Source of the DNA: Sipunculus nudus
Taxonomy: Eukaryota; Annelida; Sipuncula; Golfingiida; Sipunculidae
Assembly (NCBI GenBank): GCA_026874595.1
Contig: CM049307.1
Coordinates: forward strand, 76,236,643 to 76,300,642
Direction of reading: 5' to 3'
Length of the DNA stretch: 64,000 nt
Shown here: piece after piece, positions 23,679 through 35,962 of the stretch
Layout: each line of letters starts with the position of its first letter
Position numbering within the stretch: position 1 is the first letter of the stretch
Notes under the pieces: model-generated
Database searches by the model: none
Seen by the model: only the letters and a program-made list of their open reading frames with translations
What the model was told of the DNA's origin: nothing
Made by a program: the position numbers and the translations under genes

Positions 23679-25433
23679 ATAACTATGTTTAATTAAGATT
23701 CAATTGTTTACCCAAAATTAGATCTGAATTTTGTAAATTTTTTAAGTTATTAGCATAAAAAAAATCAGTACCTTAAATTTTGCCTAACTTTGACCATGGC
23801 ACGTTTTTTTCCTGTAAGCACCATTGATTTAATTTTCACAGCATGTAAACATAAATATTTAGTTTTTCTAAATCTGAGATTTGAAAATAAAAGCTTGAAA
23901 ATTAAGCTAGTTATTGATTTTTTTCTGTAGTCACTTGCTTTGATTACAGATGCAGGGTCCCACTCCAGGTCACTGGAAGTCAGCTATGCCAGGGTTTCTG
24001 ATTTGTTACAGTCACTGGGGGAGATCCCCTGCTGTGACAGGTGTACAGTTATTCTCATATCACCACCCCAATCACCCCCCCCCCCGCAAACCCAACCCAC
24101 CAAGTGTTATGCAGTAATTGTTATTGTTTTCACTGTATCTCCTTAATTGTAATGCTGTTTCCACTCCGATATGCAAAAACTTTCCTTAAAAAAATAATTC
24201 AAGGTGTAATCCAGAAGATGCAATGTTGTGTAATGTAGCATTTTTAAAAAAATCAATTTTCTTTTTTATATGATTTTAACAAATATAAATGAACCCATCA
24301 GTATGCTTAAATTATTATAAAATATGAAGCCCATTATGGATAAATAAAGACACAATTAAAAATTGTGAAATCTAAATCAAGTATTATTTTTAGATATTTA
24401 TTGTTTTACAGATTAAAAAGATATATTTTTGTGGTAAAAAATTAATAAACATTTGTATGCATGATGTGGTGTTATCTGACAAGATTGAGATTTATGATGA
24501 TGCAATTGAGAATTATGAATCAGCTTTTATATTCAGATATATATGTTATATTGGAAACGTATAGAAATATAAACTTAAATTAGAAAATAACTGATGTGAT
24601 AAAAAAATCAGGATTTAATACAAACATTTGTTCATTATTTTCCTGCCTCAGCAGAATTTGAGATCAGGCTTTGTTTGCCATGTTTTATGTTGTTAATTAG
24701 CTATATTTCAACTGTATACATTTCATAAAAAAATACATATATATTTAATAATATATATCATATAAAAAAATTGATTCAATTGAACAAATGTGTAAACTAC
24801 TGAAATGTCAACAGTTAATCGAAAAACCAACTAATGATCATGGTAATAGTACAGATCATTTGTTCACAAACTGCTCACATGCTTTAGTTTCAACATTAGG
24901 AAACACATGGTCAGGTCACAAAATATTTTTTGCAACAATTTCTTGCTCAACAATACAAACCAATCATATAAACCAACCATGGCCTTTATTACCTCTTCCT
25001 CTTACACTTTATCTCCATTAGATATTATATTAGATTTTTACCTTCAAGGTTAACGTCAGCTGAGCACAGTGACCCATAGGTCCCTTGTTTCTATTAAAGT
25101 CATATATTCTTCGTTGATCCGAGTATTCAGTTTCCTTATAAGTATATTGTTTTTTCTCCCTAGTGTTCGGGTGATCGAGGGTCAACGTGATGAAAGCCTA
25201 TGAGACCGTGAGAATACGATGAGGAAATTAGACCTTTAGCGCCCTCTTTCGGCGTGTAGAGTAACAAATCTTTCATTGGGGAAACATAACCATGAACGCT
25301 CACCACAAGGCAGAGATAGCAATATTTTGCATTACATATTTCAGATGGAAATAACCCTTTTTATTATATGTGACACATAAGAATTGTGTTTAAACGAAAA
25401 TATATGTAAAGCTTAGTTAAATAAATTTTAAGT

Positions 25434-25628
25434 CAGAAGCGGATTCAGGGGGGGGGTCCGGACTCCACTTTTTCATCAGAAGCAACGTTTGTTTGAGGGC
25501 TTCAGACAAAATTTTGCGGCCTGGACCCCCCTTTTCCAGACCTGGGGACCTCTTTTTACGGGTTTTAATTAGTCCTCCAGGGTTGGACCACCCCGTCCCC
25601 CCTTTCCTAAATCCTAGATCCGCCCTTG
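25434..25628. mobile_element. GCGGA-TIR MITE with 5-bp duplication TAAGT
   Basis: 195 bp. Left end CAGAAGCGGATTCAGGG, right end CCTAGATCCGCCCTTG, flanked on both sides by TAAGT (25429-25433 and 25629-25633). Same family as 34181-34316 and probably 35963-36878. Non-coding. Confidence 0.8.
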
Positions 25629-28600
25629 TAAGTATGATTTCATGCAACCCGTACATGTATACAACTTTCTTGATTAAGCAATATATTACATGTATTTCAT
25701 GCAAAACAATATTTCACGTTTGGTGAAAGTAAGAAAATATTTAGCTGATGCCAGTACCTATAGCGCCCTCTGACATTAAAGAAAGTCTATACGACCAGCC
25801 TACTGGCTGTCAAGTTAGGCTTACCATGCATGCAGTGCCTACCGAGTCTTGTTGTTATGGCTAGCCAGCACTAGAACTTCCATGTCTGAAATTTGATACA
25901 TGAAACCAGGGGAGAATTTTTTTTAGGGGGGGGGGGTAGGGTTGTCGCCCCCTCCGTCCTTTCCACATCAAAATATGAAAAAATAGAAAAAAAAACCCGA
26001 CTTCGCGTCTCTCACCGCTTAATTCCCTATTTCTGCTGGCGGTAATTATGTTTGTTTTACGTCTACTGGCATTCCCGGCATAATCGTTTACCTTGGCCAG
26101 GATTTTGCAACCCAAGCCTCTTGTCAAAAGTCCCCTATCCGTTCATGGAAACGGGTGGCTTAAAAAACATACACATAAAGTATACATTCGAGAAGAGAGT
26201 AAATCAGAAAACATCCCAAGTTGAATTGAGTTGTACTCACCAAGCAAATACGTACGCATGTTTTACTGCTTTTGTCCTCGGATTTCTAACTACGAAAAAT
26301 ATGTTCACGTTTCATGATAGACAACTAAAGTGTTAACTGTTTTCCTAGCTTCATAAACCGATTTATAACAGAGAAATAATAACAATACCCCTCATGTATC
26401 ATTGTTATAAACTTCAACTCGGGCTAGCGACAGCCTGACACCAAAACGTCAATTATTCATTAACTGAAGACGCTGAGGTAGCAGTACAAGCTATAGGGTT
26501 CGCATCAATTTATTCAATTCTAGTATAAGTAGATATGCACGCCATATCTAACAGTACTTTTTCGTTTCCATCTGCTTGTTGAAGTGTCATTTTCCCTAGG
26601 TTAGACAAAAGGTGACGTTATCTAATTTGAAAAATAATAAATATTACATTCATGGTTAACTTGCATGTATTCATGCAGCTGTTATTAATAACAAGACTGG
26701 TGTTACTCGGAATGTTTGTCTCTCCGTCCGTCATGACTGCTTGACAGCGGGGAGAGCAGTGGTCAAAACTGCTTGAAACCTTTAGTTTTCACCGCCAGAG
26801 TAATCGCCATAATTTTTTTGTTACAACAATTTTTCTTTATAATTTAGCAAGTAAAACACCACCATATAATCCTCTGATGTCAAATACTTCCAGACGGCGA
26901 ATATTTTGATCTGACCCTTAAAACGAATGCTCAATTATGACTTGTATCATGACTAAATGCCCTTATAAGTTTATTTTAAAAAGGCCTGGATGCCATGTTG
27001 TCATGGCTAACACTCGGATATGCCCAACTCTTATTGATCGAAGCATATGGTCCAGTCCTTGCCAAGCCCCGGAAAAAAATGTTTCAACTGATGAGAGCGG
27101 GGCATTCAAGAGCGTTAGCAAGACAATCATGCTTGGCACGGTGCCAATATACACGACTCCCCTGGTGGCGGTTTACGGCAAAAGCTCCCGGTGAGAGCAG
27201 AGGTATAGAATGATATGAACTACTAGAAATGGAATGAGTGCAGGGCCTGGTTTTTAATCTACAATGGTTGATTTGCCCAATTTTTCTCGATTTGCTCTAT
27301 CCTGCACGAGGAGTGGCTAGCATAATAGCATATTACATTTGACGGTGGTGGCACTCTACCGTTGTCACACTACTCCTTCGTTTTTGGTGTGGAAGTGTCT
27401 GGAACGATCCCCAGTGTATTTCTATGGGGGTTATTTTCAAGATTTTCCATATATCCCGAGAAATATGACATTATTTCACGTTCTGTCGATATCAGAAACT
27501 CGATATCAGTGAACTCGGTTCATGTCAACTCGGCCCATGGAAAATTAAGCCCGTCCCGCGCAAACTCGTTCGAAGTCAAGTGAGTATCTGTTCAAACGCA
27601 AAAAACGGGTAGTCAGCTAGTTTTTATAATACGTGGTCATATCTACCTTTGTCATGAATAAAATCTTCATATTTATGTTTCGTGTATATAGTTCAAACCA
27701 GTACGATTTGTCTTGGTGATAGGTAAGAACTATACATAGGGCCACGTGACTGAGCTCCATGTGACATATGAGATAACAAGTCCGATGAGTTTAAACTGAT
27801 AGAGTTCGGGAGACCTTAATGAAATCCATCATGTTTTTGTTTAGCCGTGATTATACGTCTTAGTAGGCTGATAAGCCTATACTGCAGTTGTGACACGTCA
27901 TGTGCTAGATTTTGCAACTATTGTGGAAGTCTCATCTCCTTCTTCCTCGCAAAAGATAAGTTGGAAAGACAGGCCGGAACAGAAAAATATCATGTAAAAA
28001 AGCTTTAATGAAAATACTTTGTAAGATACTGCTTTATATATACAATACCCTCTCAATTTAAGAATACGCCAGAGTTAGGAAATGTTTGGCAACTAGATCT
28101 ATGTCCTTTCCCGTTTACTATATCTCTAAGTTAGTCAAAATATTATTTTTAAAGACAGCAAATCATATTTAGAGTGTATACATCATTAAAAACGAAAGGA
28201 ATTGAATTAATCTAAACTCTGAAAAGAGGACTATGTACAGAAATCTCTTGCTGGAGTGCAAGAAATATATTATAAGGTATCGAGTATGGATACAAAATAC
28301 GTCGAAATGGTGGGCATTGATCAATGCAATAATACAAACTAGACAAGACGTCAAAGCGCGAACCGGAAGTTCAATTAAATATGTCTACTGCCAAAGGGCG
28401 CCATATACAGTTATAGCCGACCGTGTACGATGGTCATATCCAGATGTGAGATTGGCAGTAGTAACTTTACATGACTAACTCAAGGCCAAGTGCTCTTCGA
28501 AGGCTTAAAATTTCGTGAACTTTGTGTTTTGTGCTTTTGATGATGTAATTGGACATCCTGCAATACAAATGTCATGATGCATGTTCATTTTCTGAATAAA

Positions 28601-28694
28601 AAATGTACTTAGAAATATTTCGTCTTCTTTTGTAGAAAATGTTTAGGATTATGACCTTTTATTATATGATATGTATATGGTCTGTTTTAATCAC
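25629..28694. other. Intergenic region 3' of the Pro-rich 2-TM gene
   Basis: No gene could be supported. A patch at 26940-27200 is open in both plus-strand and minus-strand frames for 60-85 codons and ends near a CCCG|GTGAGA donor-like site. A GTCAA|GTGAGTATC donor-like site follows at about 27579. These could be parts of an unseen plus-strand gene but match nothing I know. Poly-G lies at about 25926-25937. Confidence 0.3.
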
Positions 28695-29514
28695 TCAAAG
28701 AGACGATTCGTCCACAGGAGGGCGCGACAGGTTTATTCCTGGAGCCGGACCTCGGTGCACCATATCAGGCGGGGGACCTATGCTTCCAAAAGAAGAGTTC
28801 AGATTTGGTCTAGGTGGAGGAGGGCCGCGTGGAAATGGTCCCCTCGGGAAGCCAGGCGGACCCATCCTAGGTGGACCCATGCCCGGAGGACCCATTCTGG
28901 GTGGGCCCATGCCAGGTGGACCCATGGGTCGCATACGTATATCTTCTCTACTACCCATGCCTGGAGGAGGACCCATGTATCGCATGCGGATATCTTCTCG
29001 GCTACCCATACCTGGTGGCGGACCCATAGGTCGCCGGATGTCTTCTCTGCTACCCATTCGTATCTGCCCTGGCCGTGGACCCATTCCCATCATTGGGGGA
29101 GGCGGCCCACCCATCATGCGTGGCGACGGTTCACTCGGTGCAGGACTGCCCATCATCGGTAAAGGCCCACTTCTTATTGACTGAGGGCCACCCATTATGG
29201 AGGGCGGGCCGCTAATGATTGATGGAGGCTCTCCCTCTTGTGGCGGCCTCGTTCTGGGACCAGCAGACGGCGGAGGACCCAGTCCCATTGGTCTATACTG
29301 CGGGGCTTCCTCTAACGTTGGGAGTTTTTCCGTCATGCTCACGTTCAGCATTCCTTTCTGGCTTCTGTCCAAACGACTCCCGAATGTACGACCGCTAGTC
29401 AGCGACATCATAGAAGGCGCACGGCTGCCCCCTCTTGTGTTTGCCTTCCTCTGACCACGTGGGATGTCTTGCAGCGCCTGCGGACTGAATGTCCCCGTTT
29501 GTAGGTTCTTTTCT
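28695..29514 (-). CDS. Two-TM gene B, exon 3 (Pro-rich tail)
   Basis: Acceptor TTTTTTCCATAG (AG at 29516-29515). The first base completes the codon from exon 2, and 272 codons then run to TGA. The Pro/Gly/Met-rich tail holds three GSREDIR repeats in a GPPPGM context and alternating GPPRM/GPPGM words. Plus-strand frames across it are shadows. Confidence 0.85.
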
Positions 29515-32473
29515 CTATGGAAAAAATACAAATCATTATAAAAATATTAATTATCAAAGTGCCAAAATGAACGGTAAAAATCTTACACAAATAACCTTAA
29601 ATGAACATGTACGTTGCGCCACCTATCTTGTACAACCAATTTTTTGTCCAGGAGCCATGGTCGAATTTGTTAATCTTGATTTAAATCCGTGCAATCCTTC
29701 AGAGTAGGTTTTACACCAATGTTCCTTTACCGGCTTAATTGTAACAAGGCCTACAGGCCTTATGCGAACCTGTGCAAGGGTTTATGCACCAGGTACAATG
29801 CTCCAATGCTGGGCCATTACTTTTTCAAGTAGGTCTACATGTCTTGTATACGACGAAGGTATCAGAGATGTATACATATGCCTAATTTCAGGCTGATATC
29901 CCCTCCTGAGAAATAAGCAGGGACATCCACTGTGCAAAAATTATTGTAGGTGGCGCCACCAGTCTTGTATACGACAAAGCTTTACGATTTGTATAAATTT
30001 GCCCAATTTCAGGCTGGTATATCAAATTCCCCTGGAGAAATAAGCAGACACATACACCTTGCAAAAGTCATTGTAGGTGGTGACACCTGTCTTGTGAACG
30101 AGAAAGCCATCATAGACGCAAAGACAGGTAAAAATATCAGGCCAATACATCAAACTTCTTGAGTATGATGCACTGGGCTGACTAGGCTTAGGTGAGAAAG
30201 ACAGTTGCCCCTGGTAAACTGTGACAAATTGCTGGCTCAAGCTACTGCACTGTGTGAACTCCTGACCTGTACCTGGCTGCACTGATTGATCTCTTGACCT
30301 GCTGCATAATCTGATACTATGGGCAGTTTGCCAAAGCTATTAATAGAATCCAGCTACTGCACTGAGTGAGCACTTGACCTATACCTGGCTGCACTGAGTG
30401 AACTCTTGACCTGTTGCCAAATCTGATACAGTTGCCAGTCTGCCAAAGCTATAAATAGATCCAGGCTGACCTTTGGCCTGTTGCAAAATCTGAAATAGTT
30501 GGCAGTCTGCCAAGCTATTTAACCTGAAATCTAGAAGCATGATGTTATAGATACTAATAAACTGGTTCTCAGGTTAGATGTAACTACTTCACAAAGCTAA
30601 CATATATGGTAAAATGACCCAATTCAATCTCCATAATTCAGCCAAAAATCTTTTATGTGGAACCATTAAAGACTATTATTATAAGAATTATTGTTAAGAT
30701 TATTCTTGTAAAACATTAAACAAACTGGCTTCAGTGGCGTCAGTCGTAAAACGTTTTGCAGGTTTATCACTCATTTAGGAAGAAACAGCAAACTGGCTAA
30801 GTTCAGCTTCCCGTAACTCAACCAGAAAGCACTGAACCAAAACCATTTGAACAAACTTGAATTATCAACATCTGAGGATAATTAATGTGTGACATTTAAG
30901 AATCTGGCCCAGTGGTTTCAGAGAAGAAGTTCTTAGTAGCCCTCAGTATGATACAGTCATTGATGACCCTACAAAAAAAAAGGCTGATGCAGGTGGCGCC
31001 ACCAATACCTCAATTTCAGATATGACTCATGTGACCAACACTGGCATAAAATTTGGTGATGATAGCTCCAGCCTCCAGCCGTTTCTGAGACTGAAATTTT
31101 AGTATTTTTTGACAGATGACTAAGTTCAACTACCTGTAACTCGGCTAAAAATCACCGAACTGGAACCATTCGAACAAACTTGAGAGAGATGGTATAAGAG
31201 ATTATTTCTGTAAAATATTGAACAATTTGGCTGGACCGTTTTGGAGAAGAAGATTTTTAAAAGTTTTTTTTTTACTTTTTTTTCTCTATAAAATCTAAGA
31301 AAATGCAGTTAGCAAAAAAAAAAAAAAAAGAAAAGCAAAATCCGATTGAGTTTCAGATGGCTATTTTTTTGCATAAAATTTCGTAATGCTAGCGCCTGTC
31401 ATTTTCGAGATAGTATTGGTTAACGTACAGACGACGGACGACGCCACACCATCGCATTAGCTCACAGGTTCGCTTAAAACTCCCTGTTATTTATACGAAC
31501 AGATTCAAATACTGGTTTGAATATTTGTACTTGCATGGCGGTATGACAACAAAAGCTAAGGCAAGCCAGGATAGTATTTGACAATTGAATCCTTTTAAGG
31601 ATTGTTATGAATAAGACCGCTTAAACTTAGAAATTACACAATTGTTATATATGAGACAATGTTATTTAACAACTGGCTTGCTCGATCTTTTGAGCTTTTG
31701 TAAGATTGTAATGCTTAAGACAACTAAATCTTTGAAATTACACAATTGTTATATATGAGACATTATCAAATAATTGGCTGACTCAATCTCCTCGCATGAT
31801 GATAGGAATACCTGTTTTAACTGGAACTACTAGTTATTTTAAGATTATGATTAAATGCAGAATATATTTGTCCACCAATCTTAAACAACATCAAAGATGT
31901 TACAGCGCTACTAGAGTTACTGCGACCTTATCATAATTCTAACCTTATACAGTTTGATTTTAGCCTGCTGACGAACAAACAGGACCGATCACTACAATGT
32001 AGTGTGCTTGGTCAAATACACCTGATTCAAATGACCAGTTTTGTATTTTATGATTCTTGAGGCAACTTTTGTAAGACAGAGAGCCACTCTGAAATTTTGC
32101 TCTTGAAAATAGATATATTTTGAGTAGGAGAACACTTTTTCACTAATTCACTTCTGAAAATGTACCTACAATCTGAACTAATGAAAATGTAGGTGGTGCC
32201 ACCTTAGAAAAGAATATGTTTGCTCATTTAAAATTGAAGACGCGAACACGCCATTTTTTAAGTGTATAAAAACACAGGATGGGGAATTTGAGACAAACAC
32301 TCTCATGTGAGCAGACTTTGTGACAATCCCAAGACCACTGTGTTCGACAGTTAGAGCAACAAAAGGTAGATACTTTTTGCAGAGCTTATGCACAGTAAGA
32401 AATAATTTCAAGTCATATTCTACGAGGAATACCAGTATTTTTCATGTTTACTTCATAATGAAACAAATAAATA

Positions 32474-32519
<46 letters not shown>

Positions 32520-32542
32520 ATATATATATATATATATATATA

Positions 32543-32592
<50 letters not shown>

Positions 32593-33550
32593 CTGTCTAT
32601 CTCACAGACACACACACCTATTCACTGTTGGACCCACTGTTATAACTGCATGGACTGTTCCTACTTTTTATTATTGATTTTGTTTACAGAGGGAATGTAT
32701 ATATTATGATTTTTGGGTCAACCTAATACTGATGACATGGGGTGCAGAACAGTGAACTTACAGCTCATTTTCTGGGTCTTCTGTATTATATGGCACCACC
32801 TCATCCATTCCCAAAGGTTTGAACTGAAAAACATGGCACGACCAGGTCATTATTGTAGGATTATTTCTGTCAAGATCATACATCAATGATAGATGTAAGG
32901 CTGAACATAATGTAAAATATGCATATGTGGGGTTCACATGCAGATACAAACATTTTTATTGTAGAAAAGGTTAATCAAAATATTACATGGAGTAATATAA
33001 GTCCAATAATAAGTTGTAGCGGATTAATCTTTTAAGAGAAGTTAACCTATAATTAGGTTTTATTTTATACTAAGTGTACTTAGTTTTCATGTTTGTTTAG
33101 AGAACGAAGAGCTTTCTTTGATTCAATTTGTTTAGTTGACGCATTTGATATGGCTGATCTTACCCTGAGCTGCGCGCGCCATCTGTTGCTGGCTAGGCGA
33201 GCCGAGTAGAAGCAATGCGAAGCCATCCCAATGCAAAGTATGGCTGCGGCGATGCAGAGAGGTCCCAGCATCTCAGTCCTGTAGACGATCATACGGCTGA
33301 CGTTCCTCAGCCCCAGATACGTTATCCCTGCAGCACCGAACAGCACCATCGCAATCAGAAAAGCGAAGGCATACTTACCATACGCTTTGCCGGGTCCTAT
33401 AAATGTACGGTTTAATAATGTTAGAGGCGACGGGCCGTAAGGCTTTTCAGGTTTTGGTTTCTTGAAGACGTAACCCGGTGGAAACAACGTTTGCGCCGTG
33501 GCCGTACTGGCCATAGACGCCAGAGAGGGGTATTTGTTTAAGTTAGACAT
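28695..33550 (-). CDS. Two-TM protein with Pro/Gly/Met-rich tail, three exons, complete
   Basis: Exons (descending) are 33550-33164, 32823-32762 and 29514-28695; phases 0 then 2, all GT-AG. Predicted protein is about 422 aa. Residues 1-60 are soluble and Pro-rich. Membrane segments are at about 61-81 and 95-117, separated by a short loop (RNVSRMIVYRTE). A basic stretch (ARLASNRWRAQLR) ends exon 1. Exon 2 encodes an acidic linker (FKPLGMDEVVPYNTEDPENE). Exon 3 encodes a 272-residue disordered tail with GPP-rich runs and three copies of GSREDIR. A minus-strand AATAAA lies 32 bases past the stop (28663-28658). I do not recognise the family; topology resembles small two-TM proteins such as TMEM200/PIRT only in outline. 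Same layout as the gene at 59890-46624. Confidence 0.8.
29743..31476 (+). mobile_element. Pearl/HINE-like element, second subfamily, in gene B intron 2
   Basis: Head: ACAAGG followed by the 7-bp palindrome arms AAGGCCT/AGGCCTT and GCGAACCTGTGC. The core has about three units of 126 bp (29815-30170, each with 'ggtggcgccacc'-like and 'atttcaggctg' words), then about three units of 100-115 bp (30235-30520, 'ctgcactgagtgaac'). Tail: GACGACGGACGACG microsatellite, then GCTCACAGGTTCGC and TTAAAA. The inner boxes GCGAACCTGTG and CACAGGTTCGC are inverted repeats. Same grammar as the GCTCAGCTGA subfamily with different words. Confidence 0.6.
32478..32588. repeat. (TA)n microsatellite in gene B intron 2
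   Basis: About 110 bp of TA dinucleotides with three short AATATATAAT interruptions. Confidence 0.95.
32762..32823 (-). CDS. Two-TM gene B, exon 2
   Basis: 62 bp between a TTTTTCAG acceptor and a CT|GTAAGT donor. Encodes a 20-residue acidic linker and leaves two bases for exon 3. Confidence 0.78.
33164..33550 (-). CDS. Two-TM gene B, exon 1
   Basis: 129 codons from ATG (context ACAAGATGT) to AGG|GTAAGA. Carries both membrane segments. Reading on past the donor is open for 27 codons, but joining to 32823 gives a continuous and better supported frame. Confidence 0.8.
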
Positions 33551-34180
33551 CTTGTTGGTTGTAGCTGTGATGTCCTGGTTAAAAACCTATTTACACAAAT
33601 CCTTTGGAGTTGTTCTGTTCTTTTCTTTGGCGGTCTCAAATATATAGTCTTCTATCGAAATCAACATGTCACGTGTCTGCTTGTCGCACAAGAAGACACT
33701 TTTGAGTTTCAACTCCGGAATCACATCTTTAAATCTTGGTTAGTTTCTCAGCTTGCTATGTCCGCCATGATGTTTGAAGCCGTTTAGCCCGTCCAAATGG
33801 GTCACCCAATCAGTTAATGATTAACCTACGGAAAACAGCGTCTTCACGTTGAGCTGATAATAGACCCGCGTAATGCCAAAGGTATGCGGTGAAATCAAAC
33901 TCAACCGCTCGGTAGCTCTCGAATGTGCTCGTTAGATAAACTATCCGCTTACAGTGAAGCCCTTTGATAAGCCGGCACACGCATCGAATGTTATATTCTA
34001 CATATGCACCCGTCACAAACGCCGTCCTCATTCAAAACAAAAACGTACAAATAGATAAGCATAGATAGATATAAACCGTGTTTTATACGTTTTCATCTCA
34101 ACTGATCAAAATTCATCTTTTAATTAATTTACATAAAGTGTTAACGAAACCCGCCCTGTGTGTCTGGCCGTCTGTCTAGC
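33551..34180. other. Upstream region of two-TM gene B
   Basis: Expected to hold the minus-strand promoter and leader. I see no clear TATA box. A 73-codon minus-strand frame at 34031-33810 starts MRTAFVTGAYVEYN but matches nothing I can name; it may be chance in a less AT-rich promoter region. Confidence 0.35.
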
Positions 34181-34316
34181 CAGATGCGGATATGCCCCCC
34201 CCCCCCCCCCCCCACTCTTTCAGCAACAACCCGGAGACTTTTTTTTTAGTTTTTGTCATTAGTCCTCCTGGGTAGGTACCCATCATTTTCCTAAATTTTA
34301 CATGGGTCCGCCCCTG
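34181..34316. mobile_element. GCGGA-TIR MITE with 5-bp duplication CTAGC
   Basis: 136 bp. Left CAGATGCGGATATG followed by a poly-C run, right GGGTCCGCCCCTG, flanked by CTAGC on both sides (34176-34180, 34317-34321). Shares 'ttagtcctcc' and 'cctaaat' words with the copy at 25434-25628. Confidence 0.8.
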
Positions 34317-35962
34317 CTAGCTGTCTCTTTCTGGTTGTCTGGTCAGCTGTCTGTCTCTCTCTGTCCGTCTCTCGCAAGCTTGGTATAATTAATCATCTAT
34401 ATGGAATTTGCAAAGAACCTTGCAGTCAGAAATTCGGTGATATTTTTTCACATTTACCTCCGCAAACGAAGGTGGCGGGGGTTATGTGATCAGACTGGTC
34501 TAAGAGTATATTATTTTTTTTTGTCCGAGAAGTATCTCCTCAAGTTCTGAATGACTTTGAATTAGAACGGTCTTGTGGAAGGAAGGGCCTTGGGTTATGC
34601 ACGTGACGTCATGATCATATATGGTTAAAGAATTTTATGGTATATCAGAAAGAGAGGGGCCGATCCTCAGTGGTATGCGGGTATATTTTAGCGGGGATGG
34701 TTTGGATGGAAAGCCATAATCATCTAGAATTTGTTTGGAATCTCTCAGAGTATACAATATTTCTATTTTGTCCATTCAGAAAAACAGCCTGTTTTTTTGC
34801 GATTTTCACTTGAAAAAAAACCCCTAAGTTTTGCATTTATCAGTCTTGCATACAGGTTGCATATATGTTTATACTCAAACCATTTTGAACGTATTTAGAC
34901 GAAACACTGCATGTAAGAGTTATAAGGTAACCTCAATCTACATGTACTAAATTATGGAGGCAATCTGGATCGCCATAGTATGCTTTGTTTGAATAGTTAC
35001 CATCGCGCAAGAAAGCAGTTGAAACCATCGCCAATCACTAGGTTTAGGGAAAACTTTAAAATGATAATTTCAGAATGGGCTGTCATTTAAATGAAGCCGC
35101 ATTTGTTCTGGCGTGCAGAGCCTGGCGAACCAAGGCCCATTTTTTTTGTGATCTGGTTATGCAGAATGTATATATGGAGTCTCTAGCTGCTCTCCAGTTT
35201 GAACATTTGTTGGTCGGTTTGAACGCATGAAAGTATTGACGTTTGAACATGCTATAATGTAAACCGAAGAGGTCAGCGCTAAATGGGTTTGATTTCTGAA
35301 TGTCTCACCATAGGCCTATGTAATTTATTGCAAGCCGTCAAGTGTGTCTCACGAGTCTTTTGCGACTGTTTGGTTTGCCAAACGGGTATGCTAATCATCA
35401 AAGGGACTTGGGCTTCGGTCTGTTAATTTACGTTTTATTTGAAAAAAAAAACATGCTTTTCCTACATGGAAGTTTCGGCACGACGATCTTCATTGTACTC
35501 GAACAATAGGCATTAGCGGCTATATATTTATATAGCCGTGAAAACACGACCCATGCAGAAGGGACTCGCATTGGACCAACAGGGTTTATATTAATGTTAT
35601 GACAAGCTGTAATGTGTCCTTATAATCAACAAACATATAGCGAACTATCAACTTTTATTAACAGTGTCAATCAAAATGAATACAGTTAAACTGTGGTGTA
35701 AATAAACACATCTCACCCAGTTATATTTTAATATAAACTCCTGGGTCTGGTGCACGCTGCGTGTAAATATCAAACAATCCAAAATATTCAGTGACTAGAA
35801 AAAACGCACAGTCATGCATACTTCTTTGTCTAAAATACAAGTACAAAATGAATTTACAATCTACAAATGTTTTCCTCCACGCCTAATAAATTATTTATTT
35901 CACCAAGTGTACTTAAGTGAAACTATACCCTTAGTAACATGTACATACTGGGCTTAGACGGT
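34317..35962. other. Intergenic, no feature seen
   Basis: No exon, RNA gene or terminal repeat could be supported. Contains short A and T runs. Confidence 0.4.

Larger units (their letters stand above)
16524..25088 (-). mobile_element. Pearl/HINE-like element split by an LTR retrotransposon
   Basis: Read on the minus strand it starts at 25088 with ACAAGGGACCTATGGGTCAC and a CTCAGCTGAC box. It ends at 16558-16528 with the 31-nt terminal hairpin, after a GACG microsatellite (about 16575-16602). The LTR element at 16995-23678 sits inside it. Removing that element and one ATAAC copy leaves about 1.9 kb of continuous family sequence ('gccatggtcaaagttagg', 'aaatttaaggtactg'). The host element is therefore older than the retrotransposon insertion. 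Confidence 0.75.

Noticed and set aside
28639-29184. Pro/Gly-rich plus-strand frames opposite gene B exon 3
   Set aside because: Shadows of the minus-strand exon, which has splice sites and phase support.
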